Shown here piece after piece: positions 1-12,200 of a DNA stretch of 64,000 nucleotides. The stretch covers positions 1,240,001-1,304,000 of the forward strand of contig JAJNNQ010000004.1 of assembly GCA_027886175.1 (NCBI GenBank), written 5' to 3'. This DNA is from Phylloscopus collybita. Lineage: Eukaryota; Chordata; Aves; Passeriformes; Phylloscopidae. The position numbers were made by a program, and so were the translations under genes. The notes beneath the pieces were generated by a model. That model ran no database searches, was not told the origin of the DNA, and saw only the letters and a program-made list of their open reading frames with translations. The first letter of the stretch is position 1, and the number at the start of each line of letters is the position of its first letter.

Positions 1-1547
1 TGCATTGGAAGGACAGAGCTCTTATATAAAAGAAAAAGTCTGCCTGAACGGATGAGCTACAAAAACTCATCTCTGTGATGAGTCATCTGGGACAGCAGAG
101 ACGGACTTTCCCACATAAGCAGTCTGCTGGAAGCTGGATTCAGCCACTGCAAGTGATACAGCCAAAGGAAACTAACATTTACAAGCGAGCAAAGCACAGC
201 CAAGGCATCGGTCGTGATCGTTTGTACTACAGCCTTCAAATAAGAGCCACGCAAAATACCAGCATAGCTTTGGCCGTGTTGCTCAAAGGTAAAATTAAAA
301 TGGGAAGCAGAGCCGCAAACTGGAGCGTTGGGTGGAGCTCCCGATTGTGCCTTGTCTGCCAGCACCACTCTGGGGGAAAAAAAGGAGTCAGTAAGGGCAA
401 AGCAGAGCGAAGGGGGAGGGGTAAGAAAGAAAAACCGACCTCGGAAACAAGAGCTGTACACGGGACCAATCACACGCAGAGAAATGGATGTAGGGAGGCA
501 CCTGAACCCTTGGCCATAGAGCGAGGAAGGAGGCTGGGATTAGGACTGCCTCCCTTTCCAGAGGCAGTGGACTTGAGGGATGCCCTGGACATTACGACTT
601 TCCTGCCATGGAACAGCTACTCTCTGTCGGGTGGGGCAGTAAGGATCCCAAAGAACATACTGCAGGGAAGGGCAAGGCATGCAGAGCTATCTAGGGAGAT
701 GTACTGAGGCATGTCAGGGGGGAGGTGGGGTAGGGATCACAGGACAGTGGTGCAAGGCATTACGAGGATGGCAGGTGAGAACTGGAGGTCTGCAGCTGCA
801 GCCATAGTAGGGAAGTGAAGCACGGTATGCCACAGATTGCAAAGCCAAAGGAGGGCTAGAGAAGAAGGGGCAAGGTGAAGATGATCCACAGGAGAAGCAG
901 CACACAGAACAGTACATAGAGGGTGGAAGCGCGTAGCATGGTAAGGAGCAAGGCTGTGGAGGGGTGGAGGGTAAACACGGGGGTGCACAGCCACGAGCGG
1001 GAAAAGCACAGCTACAGAGGGAGCAAAAAGGCGCACCGTTCATGTGCATGAAGGCTTGAGGCGAGTGGATGTAAGGTGGTTGTACCCAGCCACGAAACAG
1101 CAAGGCTACGGGAGGGGAAAGCAAGGCGGTCACAGTCACGGGAGGGCAGAGCTGTTGGTGGAGGAGCGTGAAACGGGGAGGGAAAGCAATGGGCTCCCAG
1201 CCATTACAGACCGGGACGCAGGAGAGTGCGCAGCCACGGGAGAACGGCGCTACAGGTGTAGCGGGAGGGATGCACTGCCACAAGAAAGCGGGGCTCCGTG
1301 GTGGGAGGCAGCAAAGCGGTGCTTAGCCGGAGGGAAGCTGTGCTGCAAGGGGCACAAGGGGACACACGGCCACCAGAGAGCGCGGCTGTGGAGGCGACAA
1401 GCGGCTGCGCAGCCACAGGACAGCGACAGGCCCGGGGCCGGAGGGAGTACAGCCGCGGGGCAAGCAGCGGGGCCGCGAACGGGTGTGACAAGGGCCTGCA
1501 GCGGAGGGCAGCAGGTCGGAAAAGGGGGGAGGACATAGGCCACTCAC
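1..1547 (-). other. Probable intron 1 (5' part) of the SLC44A1-like gene
   Basis: This stretch lies immediately downstream, on the minus strand, of a first coding exon that ends in a consensus splice donor (GTGAGTG read on the minus strand, 1547-1541). No further exon is recognisable, which fits a long first intron running off the left edge. Bases 1-690 are ordinary AT-rich sequence; from about 690 onwards the DNA becomes GC-rich and shows degenerate tandem similarity. The long ORFs here on both strands come from low stop-codon density in GC-rich DNA and resemble no protein I know. Confidence 0.5.
690..1500. repeat. Degenerate GC-rich minisatellite-like region
   Basis: Variants of a motif around CAGCCACGGGAGGG recur irregularly, for example near 990, 1090, 1135 and 1230, with diverged forms back to about 800 and forward to about 1500. 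The spacing is uneven and copies are imperfect, so this is a decayed tandem array or a low-complexity promoter flank. It explains the overlapping long ORFs on both strands. Confidence 0.35.
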
Positions 1548-1574
1548 CTGCGCGGCGGAGCTGCAGCAGCCCAT
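1548..1574 (-). CDS. SLC44A1: First coding exon, SLC44A1-like (choline transporter-like protein 1)
   Basis: Read on the minus strand, an ATG at 1574-1572 opens nine codons (MGCCSSAAQ) and stops exactly at a strong splice donor, with the exon ending on a codon boundary (phase 0). The start sits inside a CpG island just downstream of GC boxes and an ETS/YY1 motif pair. The N terminus Met-Gly-Cys-Cys followed by Ser/Ala and Gln matches the start of mammalian SLC44A1/CTL1, a multi-pass choline transporter of the plasma and mitochondrial membranes; a two- or three-residue length difference is allowed here. Gly2 and the two Cys are also typical of a lipid-modified N terminus. The rest of the protein would be encoded beyond the left edge of the window. 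The call rests on nine residues plus the splice signal and promoter context. Another protein with a myristoylation-like start is possible. Confidence 0.55.
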
Positions 1575-1787
1575 GGCGTCCGCGGATCTCTGCCCCGGAG
1601 GTGCCCGCTAGGCATCCACTCTCCGCGACTCCCCCGCCCCGGGCGGCGGTGTGGAGCGGGTCACACGGAGGGAGCGCCGGCGTAGCGGCGGGCACCGCGG
1701 GGCCCGGTCAGACGAGCGTGGCTGCACCACAAGCACCGCCGCGGCGCCCCCTCATCCTCCTCCCCCAGCAGCGGCCGACCGGGGAAG

Positions 1788-1945
1788 GGGCGGGGCCCGC
1801 CGGGGGCGGGGCCTGAAGGCGGGGCCTTGAGAGGGCGTGACCAGTGCACTGCGGCGCGGGGGGTACCTGCCCGGCCGGCGGCCCCGCCCCCGCCCCGCCC
1901 CCCGCCCGCCGCGGCCGCTTCCGGTAAGAGGATGGCGGCTGAGGT
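1788..1945. promoter_or_regulatory. Core promoter elements: GC boxes plus ETS and YY1 sites
   Basis: Three GGGGCGGGGC-type boxes lie at about 1788-1826, and a C-rich mirror of such boxes lies at about 1880-1912. CCGCTTCCGG (about 1915-1924) is an ETS-family site on the minus strand, and GATGGCGGC (1931-1939) is a YY1-type site. GC boxes with an ETS/YY1 pair mark TATA-less CpG-island promoters. They are about 220-370 bases upstream of the minus-strand ATG at 1574, suitable for driving it and possibly a divergent plus-strand transcript. Motif assignment is by eye. Confidence 0.55.
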
Positions 1946-2009
1946 GTCTCTCTTCCAGAGCAGGCCTGGATCAGACCTCATCCTTCATTCATCACTCGCC
2001 CCAGGGAAG
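1932..2009 (+). other. Possible first exon of a divergent plus-strand transcript
   Basis: An ATG at 1932, embedded in the YY1-like motif, opens a frame that continues to a donor-like GTGCGTG at 2010, with another donor-like GTAAGA at 1924. I recognise no protein family in the predicted residues. A divergent non-coding RNA from the bidirectional CpG island is the simpler reading. Low confidence that it is translated. Confidence 0.15.
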
Positions 2010-2189
2010 GTGCGTGCCTGGGCACGGGCAGCTGCCTGTGGAAACCGAGCTCTTCTCAGTGGGGCTTCCCAAGAGTCTGAGAGCCTCTCGCTGAGTGGAA
2101 GAAAAGAGCCTCTCGTATGACCCTGTAGTACGGACGCATTTGCAGCCAAGAATTTGTAGTAGAATCAAGCACCACTTCTACACTTCTTT

Positions 2190-2874
2190 CAACGCTTCCA
2201 GGGATGGTCACTCAACCACTTGCCTGGGCAGCCTGTTCCAATGCTTGACCAGCCTTATGGTGGAAGAGTGTTTTGTAGTATCCAATATAAACCTCCCTTG
2301 GCACAGCCTGAGGCCAGTTCTTGTTAGGTGGGAGAAGAGGCCGACCAGCGTGCAACCACCTTTCAGGCAGTTGTAGAGAGTGATAATGTCACCCTGAGCC
2401 TCTTTTTCTTCAGGCTAAACAACTCCACCTCTCTTTAGCCACTCCTCATAAGAGGAGTGCTCCAGCCTCTTCACCAGCTCCATTGCCCTTCTCTGGACAC
2501 AGAGGGGGCAATGTCCTAAATGTCCGTCTTCTGCAAGGCCTGGAGCTGGACAGAGAGCTTGAGGTGTGGTCTCACCAGTGCCAAGTACAAGGGGGTGATC
2601 CATGGTCCTGCTGCCCACACTATTGCTGATACAGGCCAGGATGCTACTGGCCTTCTTGGCCACCTGGGCATGCTGCTGGATCTTGTTCAGGCTCTGTTCA
2701 TGTTCAGCATCCCTGGGCCCTCTTCCATCATGCAGCTTTCAGCCACCTTTCCCCCAGCCTGTAGCACTGCCTGGGATTATTGTGATCCAGGAGCAGGACT
2801 TGGCACTTGGCCATGTTGAACTTCTTACCACTGGCCTTGGCCCATGAATCCAGCATGTCCAGATCTTTCTGCTA
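2190..2874 (-). mobile_element. CR1 LINE, 3' portion, minus strand
   Basis: Read on the minus strand this is the familiar avian CR1 end: the C-terminal reverse-transcriptase region (decayed protein at 2663-2415), then the 3' untranslated tail near 2190 with the summary words for one CR1 family (main-strand text such as CAGCCTGTTCCAATGCTTGACCA, in reverse orientation, near 2230-2250). Frames are broken, so it is inactive. It continues at 3566 after an inserted LTR. Confidence 0.85.
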
Positions 2875-3565
2875 TGAATAAACAGGGCAGGAGATGATTA
2901 TTAACTCCTTAAATGCTTTTATTAAAACCAGAAATGTCAAGGGATTGCCTACACCGCTGGCTGCTGCTCTCTCGAGCACTGCTGAGGAGGAGGTCCGGGT
3001 CAATTCCGCTGCTCACTCTGCAGAGCCGAGAGTTGGTCCTCACAGAAGTTCCCAGGCACTCCTTAGGTTCATTTTAGTCCAGGGGTGTCTTTCTTTCCAA
3101 GTGTCTTGCAGTTATGGTGAGGAGGTGGAAAGCCTCCACAGATAGCTTGATGTCCTGCCAGCTGGGTGGCATCCTTTGTGGGTCTGGATTTCATGCTGAC
3201 TCATTGTTGCTTGGGGTTTTTATTGTTAATTGTGCTAAATATTCTGGGAAGGCTTCATGGGGGTCTCTGCGATTTCTATAATAGGCGTCGGTTTTGGCTT
3301 GACAAGCAGGTAGGGGGTCAGCAGGGAGCAGGAAGCAGGAAGAGAAGCAGAGAGCAGGCAGGGAGCAGCAGAAACCCGACAAGAGGTAAGGGCATACAAA
3401 ACTGGGACTTGGGATACAAACTGGGTACAAACCATTCAAGTTAACAATATGTATAACCATCAACAGAATATCCAATGTATGATTAGAAGTCTTTAACGCT
3501 CTTAAAGTAACCATCTGCAGAACATTCAACATACAACTAGAAGTCATGGAGTTCCACCCACATCA
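2875..3565 (-). mobile_element. Solo LTR inserted in CR1
   Basis: This 691-bp block interrupts the CR1 reverse-transcriptase sequence. On the minus strand it starts TG and ends CA, and carries an AATAAA signal near its end (TTTATT on the plus strand at about 2918). It is flanked by a near-perfect 6-bp target duplication, CTGCTA (2869-2874) and CTTCTA (3566-3571). CR1 similarity resumes directly after the right duplication. A 6-bp duplication suits class II (ERVK-like) elements. The short ORFs inside are not coding. Confidence 0.75.
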
Positions 3566-4090
3566 CTTCTACAGAACTTCCCTACCCTCAGTGTGTCAAC
3601 ATTCCCACTCAAATTGGTGTCATCTGCACACTGACTAAAGGGGCACTTGATCCCCTTGTCCAAGTCATTCATAAATATATTACACAGGCCAGTACTTAGG
3701 CCAGGGCGGGAACACCACCAGTTGCTCAGCCATCCAGACAGTTTTTCATCCAGCAACCAACACAAACATCCAAGCCACGAGCAGCCAGGTTCCATAGGAG
3801 AGTACTATGGGAGACAAAGGCTTTGCTCAGGTCTAGATAGACAACACCCACAGCCATTCCCTCAGGTGCTAAGTGGATCACTTTGTCATAGAAGGAGATC
3901 ATATTGTTCAATGAGGATCTGACTTTCCTAACCCCATGCTGGCTGGGTCTGATCCCCTGATTGTCCTGCACATTCTGTGTGTTCACACTCAAGATGATCT
4001 GTTCCACAACTTTTCTGGGCATGGAGGTCATGCTGACATGACCTGTAGTTTCCTAGATCCCCCATCCTGTCCTTGAGCTGACACTCAACT
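3566..4090 (-). mobile_element. CR1 LINE, reverse-transcriptase portion, minus strand
   Basis: Continuation of the CR1 broken by the LTR at 2875-3565. The minus-strand translation at 4031-3726 contains a YLDLSKAF-type reverse-transcriptase motif, and at 3795-3544 a remnant of the ADDT catalytic-box region, both with substitutions and frame breaks. The 5' end fades at about 4090, which is the usual 5' truncation of CR1 copies. Confidence 0.8.
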
Positions 4091-4430
4091 GCCTGACTTC
4101 TGTCCCTTTTAAGGTATGTTTACTGGCCCAGCAGTTGTGTTTGAACACAATCTAAATATATGAAGCAATACTCTGTATAATTTTTTTTTTCTGAATCTTA
4201 ACTCAGTAACAGAGTTATCTACTATTCTATCAATATAGTAGAATATCCATGATTAGAAATAGCATTGCAATGACTTAAATATAAAATGATCCTATGACAG
4301 GCAGAATGAGGCAAAGGAGACCTTGTGACTAGGGAAGAAGTTTTGTTAGGCTTCCAAAAAACCACAGAAACTCACATGTGGGCGAGTTGTGAATCACACT
4401 GGGTTTTTTTAGCTCTTGTCAGTTTAATGG
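4091..4430. other. AT-rich intergenic DNA
   Basis: About 340 bases between two CR1 fragments. It has a T run at about 4182 and no ORF, repeat or signal I can support. Confidence 0.5.
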
Positions 4431-4595
4431 CAAGTAGAATCATGGAATCATTTTGGCTGGAAAAGATCTCTAAGATCGTTGAGTCCAGCATAACACAACA
4501 CACCCAAGAGCAAAGCCCACTGCTAAAACATGTTCCTTAGTGCTACATCTGCATATCCTTTAAGTACCTCCAAGGTTGGTGGCTCATATGTAACA
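4430..4595 (-). mobile_element. CR1 LINE 3' tail, minus strand
   Basis: The segment begins with AGAATCATGGAATCATTTTGG-like text, the reverse complement of the very 3' end of an avian CR1, and runs into the 3' UTR as far as about 4590. It is a short, strongly 5'-truncated copy, separate from the copy at 2190-4090 because it restarts at the 3' tip. Confidence 0.75.
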
Positions 4596-6171
4596 TCACA
4601 ATTTTCAGATTTTATAGTATCTGGTTAAAATTGTGCTTTACCATTTACATGTATATTGCTATTATTTTCATTGTTCCACCTCATTCTATCCAAATATTTC
4701 TGTGGTGTTCAAGGATGTGGCCATCAAAGAACTGTTTTTGCAGAACACTCTCTAGAAGGAATGATTTTTTTGTGATTGACACAGTAATTGATAACAAGAA
4801 TTTTGTAGCTAATTCTTGTGTGACTTTGGAGCCATCAAAATGTCTTTTCCTCCTTTTTTGACTGACAGAGTCAGTCTTTTCCACTTTTGTCCCAGTGTTT
4901 CTCTTTTCTGTTTGCTTGAGTATCAAAAGCATTAGGTCTGTGCCATAGATGTTATTTAGTCAGTCTCTTAAACAGACCAAATTCAAAATTTTAAAATAGT
5001 CTATTCCTTTAGGACTTTTGCTTCGATAGTTTCATTTAGGACCTCAAAACGTTGTCATGGAAATTGAATTCTGCCTCCCACTTTTTTGCATGTAGACTAA
5101 ACATGTTCAGTATGATTATCAGAAGAGAGTAATGCATTAAAACACAGTGTCTTCCCCCCAAATTTGTGTACTCTTTAAAAAAACAGCATTTAGCCAATAA
5201 TGAAAAGCATTTTGCAGCTGCAGAGAGGCAATAGTAATTTTATAGTGATTAAAAACTGTCAGTCCTTCACTGGCTAGGGGAGCCTTTATGAAAAAGCTTG
5301 TAAAGACATACCAGCTGCAGCATAGGTAACTGGGGTTTAGTGCAGATATGTGACAACTGTAGGAATTATTTGAACAGATACAAGTGTATCAGAATAATCA
5401 GAATTTCTGCCTCTGGACTAAGGAGATTAGTTATGTTTTTGGTAGAGATGCAGTAGTAGCAGCAGCAGTAGTTGCCTGGCTCTCACTAGTTTTACTGTAC
5501 TTTGTCTCATCAGTCACACAAAGGAGAGGAAAAGCTAAAAGATCTGGGTTACTCATATTTATATGAGTTTTTATATTAATTTAGTTTAGTATTTCATGAA
5601 GGAACTGAAATGAGACTTGCTGAATCTTAGTTCAGTGGCACAGAAGTTGGACTTTAAGCATATATCTAAGTGCATTTTTTGAATTGTGCTTTTTGGATAC
5701 CTTTCTGAATCTGAATGTAATAGGCTCTAAGACATGGCTACATCACAAGCTGCTAAAGAGCAAAAAAACTGACTGCCCAAATTTGCTGTTAATAAGAATC
5801 TACTCATTTTTCCATAAGAGATTTGAGTCTGACCTTCTGCCTTGGCCAAGAGCTTTATCTGTATTTTCATTTCATTTCTAGACTCAAAATGATAGGTAAG
5901 AGTTTTTTAAGTACTGTCTGATACTGAGAAAGAGAGACGACATCAGAGAGAAGGCCCTAGAATGACAGAAATGTCTTTAGTACTTGAGAAAATTGTAGGT
6001 TATGTCCAAACAGCTTCTATTCTGAGAAGAAAGCATTAATTGTATGGTAATACTTACCTTTTCATTTCTCACCAGGTGCAGGATCTTGATCTTACTCTGT
6101 CATATTAAAAAATGTAAGGATTTTACAAAGTACAATATCATCTCTATCTTTTGTTCCATATTAGTGAGACA

Positions 6172-6226
6172 AATACCTTTAAAATAGGTATTTGATAAAT
6201 ACCTATTTTAGATAAATACCTATTAT
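6172..6226. repeat. Cluster of inverted and direct AAATACCTAT repeats
   Basis: Bases 6181-6193 and 6197-6209 form a perfect 13-base inverted repeat around a GAT loop. A further AAATACCT lies just before (6172-6179) and another AAATACCTATT follows at 6214-6224. The block can fold in alternative hairpins or extrude as a cruciform. No function can be assigned. Confidence 0.7.
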
Positions 6227-9200
6227 AGATAACATTCTGTACTTTTTGATATGTTTTTAAGTGCAAATTTTGGAAGGGAATTTTTGAACAGGCTCGGTTC
6301 TGAACTGAGTGCTCAACCAAGAGGTAGTCAAAACTTGGTCTTGCCATTAATTAAATGGGAAGCAATGCATTGTGCAGACTAAAAACTGAATCTTGCAACA
6401 GCAAGGTGTTGTTGCAGTCTGTGTTTGCCTTTTCCTTCTGATTGACAAACTCTTCTTCTTATCATTCTGCTAACTTCTTCCACCTACCAATAAATTTGTA
6501 TCTATGTGTGCTTGGAAACCACTCTGAATTTTTAAAAATCCCATCCTGTGTGCTTATATTCCTGAGGGGTTTTTTTATTTGTTGGCTTTTTTGGTTGTTT
6601 TGGTTTTAATGGTTTCTTAAATTTATTTAAATACAGAAACACACATATTCACTCTATAATGTGTCCAGTGAATGAACTTAATTCTCATACGCATGTATCT
6701 ATGCAGGATTAGGCGTGATTCTGCTGATTTCAGTAGAATACTAATGGAAGCGCATCATGAGAAGGAATTGCAGCAAACACATGGCAAATAGGCTGTCAGC
6801 CTGACTCTGTGAGCAGGGGATAAAACCCACTGACTTATTCAGACCCCTGTGGTCCTATATATCTCAGAACCCATGTGAAACTGATCATTTTTCTGAAAAG
6901 TTAAACCATGCCATTGTCGTTGTTGGACACAATAATGGAGGCAGGGAGTGATTCAGAATGGCTGTGTGGTCCTCTTGCAGGAAGGAGACGGTTTATTTCT
7001 CTGGCTACTTTTATGCTTTTTCAGATGTGCCCACCTTAGAGGTGGGACCTTTGGGAACCATTGGTCAGTTCCAGAGACCACCACGCTAAAGTCCCTCCTC
7101 TGGGAAATTTGTACAAAGCAAGGTAGTTTACATTATGTGACCTTGTGTACCAAGAAAGTGCCTGGGAACAGAATTTCCCAAAACCAAAACATGGTAGGCA
7201 CGAAGCGTGGCAACATGCCATTGCACATTTTTAAGTGCTGTGGAACTACAACATAGAGGTTTGTGTCAAATCACACAGGACACCAATAACAAAGCAGAGA
7301 ACTGAAGCTGTATGTTACAAACTCCAGCTTGTCTACTGAAAATCCTGTCAGTTGTGAATTTTTGTCAGTCAAAGTAAAAACATTCAAGGCATCCTTCTTT
7401 AGAATTAGAATAGTAGGATTCTTGCAGACTTTTTGATTGCTGACTAAGAAAAAATGCACAGTGCTCAGTAAGTGTGAGCTCTCACCAGTTAAGGCTAGGG
7501 TTTTCTTCTTACTGCATGTCGGACCACAGAAGAACAGGTCAATTCAGTAAACTCTCTGAGAAAGTCAGAAAACCTATTGTGATTATACTTTGTACTGGAG
7601 TCCCATAAATGAATCATATTAGGTCTAAACTGGAGACTCCAAGGAAAGAGAAAGAGCATAGGGCTTTTTGAATTAATCAGGAGGGTGAAATTTTCTTTCT
7701 CCAGGCCTGAAACAAAAATTTGTTCCATTATACTTTCAGAGATTTAACTTTCTGGTGAGAGGGTAGAGGTGTACAGTGGAGATCCTATCTGTAGGAGGCT
7801 GTCAAAATATTCAGGACTCATTAGAAGAGTACAATTTCAGTGTGTTAGGAAAATGGCTTTTCTAAACATTTAGTTTAGGTACTGCTTTAGTGGAATGTAT
7901 GGTAGTACATTCATGCCATAATGAAAGTAAAATGGATACTCTTTGTGTATTAAAGCATGGGGGGTTTGCCCTATTTAATACCTGTTGGACTTCATTCTAA
8001 TGTCAGATCACCTGTGTGTGAAAAATGGTATGAATAGGCATTTCATGCAAGCAAAACACCTGTCACACATTTACATTGTTACCAGCCTGAGCCAGAATCC
8101 TGCTAGCAATTTGCAGCTGAAATGTTCCATATCCAGTATCCAAGCCACCAAAAAATCCACTTTTCAAATAATGTTCTGTAAAATACCTAGGGTGGTGCTG
8201 TTGTGTGATTCTAGAGGTGGGGATGGGGTGTGCCAATGATGGCACGATAGCGATCAAAACTGTAGAATTTATTTCAGCCTTTTGAGAAAGTTTTGTGTTA
8301 CCCAAAGGAGACATACAAAGCCTGGTTCAATCCTTCCTTAGGGACTGTACCATCATAATACATGATGAGCTATTATGATCTCCTGTCATTTCACTCCAGG
8401 AGAGTTATGGCTCCCATAGTGAGGATGTAAGGCTACAGATGGAGGACTGCCTGCAACAAATCTCTTAGAAGGCTGCTGCTGTAAATCTCTTGGAGAAGAG
8501 TCATTGCCTTAAAAAAACTATGCTAAGGGGACCTGCCATTTGTTTTCTTAGGGAAGATGTGAAGAGGGGCTATAGAAGGAGGCACTGTTCTATTCTACAC
8601 TCTTTAATGTTATGCAAGGAATCACTCATCAAGGAAGGTTCACCTCTTTCTCAGAGTAAGAGAAGAAAAGTGATAAGGCTATATTCAAAGGGTTGTAATA
8701 CTCTGGCCTTTTGCATAGTATTTTGTATGAGAGAGTAGAAATCCCTCTCCAGAGGCTGAGTTTTTTAGCTTAGTTATAGCAATTGCCAGCTAATGATTGA
8801 TAGATTGGCACAGGTCTGGACTATTTGTTGTGAAGGCCTGTAAGTGATGAAAAGAGTGTTTGAAAAATCTGGTGTTATGTTAATTTTTCTAGCTTAAAGA
8901 AAATATGGGGATTCTCAGAAGTTCTACACATTCATCAGCTCCTGCTAATATTGAGTTTCTTTTGGAAAAAAAAAAAAAAAGCACATTTCTTATTTAAGAA
9001 AATAATTGCAAGTGGTACAGCTTGTGTAACCTTGTGGGCCTAGTTGGAGGGTTTCCGTCCTTGTTGGTTCTGGAAACCAGGATGGTACTGTGAATGGTGT
9101 ATGTTCTTCAGTGAATGTAGTTCAATCTGCTGAGTAGTATCAGCTGTCAGGCTGCCCATGTGCTTTGAACCATGCATGTGTTAACTGATCCGGTCTCGTA

Positions 9201-12200
9201 CTACTAGCTCTGGGGTCTAAGGCCACAAAAAAAATTGGATGCGGGAAAAAATCCTTACCCATCTGCAATAACCACTGTAGTATAAACACCAAAGAAAAAA
9301 CATTGGCTGACAGTATTCTTGAGAAGACCAAGTTCTAAAAACTTCTTCGAGCATTTTTTTCCTGTCAGCACCTTGATTAGCAGGTCTTTGATTATCTAGA
9401 AGTTATGGCTCACCTGGAGAATTTACAGAGGTACAGTTGCTTCTGATTGTTCATTCAAACTCACAAAGTACTTTACAGGAACACAATCAGCCGATGTTTT
9501 TTTATGTTTATTTTGTTTTGTTTTGGCTACATCTCTTTCATTTGACAAAATATCCTCCTAAATACTGTAAAAAATATCTACTAAGTAAGTTGTTTTGTAA
9601 CATGTAGGCTTTGTCAGCAGGAATTATATTTCCCTGCCTTTTCCAAAAATATTTATTCAACAGTATTCCAGAATGTTCTTGTTACTCTTTGCTTCTACCT
9701 GATACCACTCTAAGTCCAGTCTCTAGTCACCTACACCAGTTTTTCCTGTTATTAATGTTTTTGTTGAGAGTTGGTGTAAGTTCCTAAGTGTAAGTGGGAA
9801 AATATGAGCATAAACAGTATGCTTGTAGGTGTTAGTCTGACAAGCCAAACACATTGTTGTTTCACTTGAAGATACATCACTCTTGAGCAGGTGACACTGT
9901 GAAATAGTTCTTTTGATGTGGCATCTTCACAGCTTTGGCAGACAAGCAGAAGAGTTTAACTTCTGCTGCAGAACTAATGAGTACATGATTAATGACACAG
10001 AAGTGAAACATTGGGATGAAGGGGCACAGGCAACAGGCTCAGGAGGTGGAGTAATGTGGAAAGAGTGCTCATAACTGACTGAAGAGGTTTTTGTTATTTG
10101 TTCTGTCACTGTCCTGTTATCTCACTGACCAGGTTCCAGAAACCTGACCAAGGCAGCTAACTAGACATAGGTCAGAGAGTCCCTGACAGATCCTGGGTAC
10201 AAAAGTGCAGTTTTACGAATTTTCATGGAACTGGAAAAATTCTGAGGCAGGATGCACTGTCTGGTATGGACACTTCTATAGGTATTTCTGGTAGGTGGGA
10301 TTGTGGAAGAGTGAGAAGTGTGTCACTTTGAAATTCAAAAGGTTTCATGAGACAGTTTTCAAGCTGAAAGATGGAAAAAATTTAAATGTGGAAAACTGGT
10401 TTTTAGCAGTACTGTGGGAACATTGTACATTTTAGAGACGTGTCATCTACCCACCAAGTCTATAGACATAGATGCTTGCAATAGCTCATTACCAGAAAGC
10501 CTCATGTTTTAGAGGTAGATGAGGAAACCTCTCCCTTCTTGTGTCAGATCCTCAGTAGGTAGGGTCCAGCACACATCCACATTCCAGAAGTTTGGTTGAC
10601 AAGTGTAGCTGTCTGAGCCCATGGTCAGCTACTTCCCTAGTAAGAACTATTATAGAGAAGGCCAGAGGTGAGGGCCTGCCCTTCATTTCCCTTGGGAGAT
10701 GCTCTGTCCAACCTGATCACTGTTTCTGTCCCTGATCCTAAGACTTGCCATTCTGCATCTCAGCTCTTTGTTGAAGTCCTCACTCACAGGAGCCATAGTA
10801 AGGCTCTTGGATACAAGCCCACCTCCCTCGCTGCTTCCTAGTGTGCTGTGCATTTGAGACAGCTGGAGGGTATGACCAGTCTGTGCTTGCAAAAGAGGAA
10901 CAGCAAATGAAGGAAAACAGTTAAAGGTAAGAAGATTTATAAGTAGAGAAAACATAGGTTCTCAGACAATTCACATTAGACATTATACTTTGCATAACAA
11001 AACCTCAACAGTGATAAAGTGATAAACAGTGTCATGCGACAAAGACAGATTTCAGTACCTGTTTTTCTGCCGTAGGAAAAACAAATCATGTGGGGTTTTT
11101 TTTGTCTAAAAAGATACCCCCCCTGCTTTTTTAGTTAATCATCTAATTACTGAGATAATGCAAATACTTTTGAAAGTAGTGCACTGCTCCTCTCATTTTT
11201 CAAATGAATGCCTCACTCCTTGAACAGTTGTTTCTGTTTGGATTAATGACCAGATCAGACACTGTCCTTCAGATATCAAAATTAATTTCTGACAGACTTA
11301 GGGAAAGATTTCTGCATTGCTAAGAAGTTTCTGTTTCAAGGAACTTACATTTTTCAATGAGGAAATGCTTAGTCAAAATATTTATTAAAACATCAAGAGA
11401 ACTCTATTGCAGTAAAAGTGATGGTAAAATAATAGTCTCAAATACCTTCAGGTAGGATTGAGAGACCTCTTGTCTTTTTCAGGTGTTATCCCATCACATT
11501 TGCCAAACAGGTCAACCTCAGAGACTTTCCTGAAATAAATGTCTTCCTACTGTAAAGTTTTCTTTCATCAAAGACACCAATTCCACAAAACCTCTGAAAG
11601 GACATATTCTGCTGTTTAGCACAGGTGGAAGGGTACAGGGAAAAGGGGACTTCTTCCACCTCTCTAATGAGTGGATCTACCTTTATCAGGGGTGGAGGGT
11701 AACTTATGAAAGAATTAGGAGAGCTGACTGCATTTCATCCTTCTTTAGAGCAGGTATTCTGTGGTAGTGGATTTGGGATACTGTATTTTCCTATGAAATT
11801 TCTCGGAGAAACAGATAATTTCCATCTCAGCTAGTGAGCTTGCAGTAGGAACCATCTTTGGTTTATAGTGCAGATCCATTTTGTTGTGAGGAGGGTCTGA
11901 TCTATAAGTCCTCGTGGAAGTCATTAAGCAGGTGTCAACCAGTGTGTGTAACACATTGGTAAAGATGAAGCAGATGAGCTACCTCACTCTAAGAGGAGAA
12001 GATACTGGTTCCTGCTGTTCTTATGTTTTCCTTTCCTGTATCTCACTGAATACCTCTTGCAGCACTTATTCTGTGAGTTTCCAGATGGGCATGAAGTATC
12101 AATCATCAGCACTATTTCATTAGGGATATGGTTATTTTTTATTGTTACCGTGTCTGTGTCTGTATGTTCTAGTATGCCTCCTCTGGAGTAGGAAAGTTGT

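Larger units (their letters stand above)
1130..1985. promoter_or_regulatory. CpG island promoter
   Basis: CpG dinucleotides are frequent from about 1130 to 1985, peaking at 1620-1930, whereas the neighbouring tens of kilobases are AT-rich and CpG-poor. The island covers the first coding exon at 1548-1574 and a plus-strand ATG at 1932, which is the usual arrangement of a vertebrate housekeeping promoter that fires in both directions. Confidence 0.8.

Noticed and set aside
714..1816. Several ORFs of 80-190 codons on both strands
   Set aside because: GC-rich, stop-poor CpG-island DNA with degenerate repeats; no family resemblance, and they overlap each other in conflicting frames.
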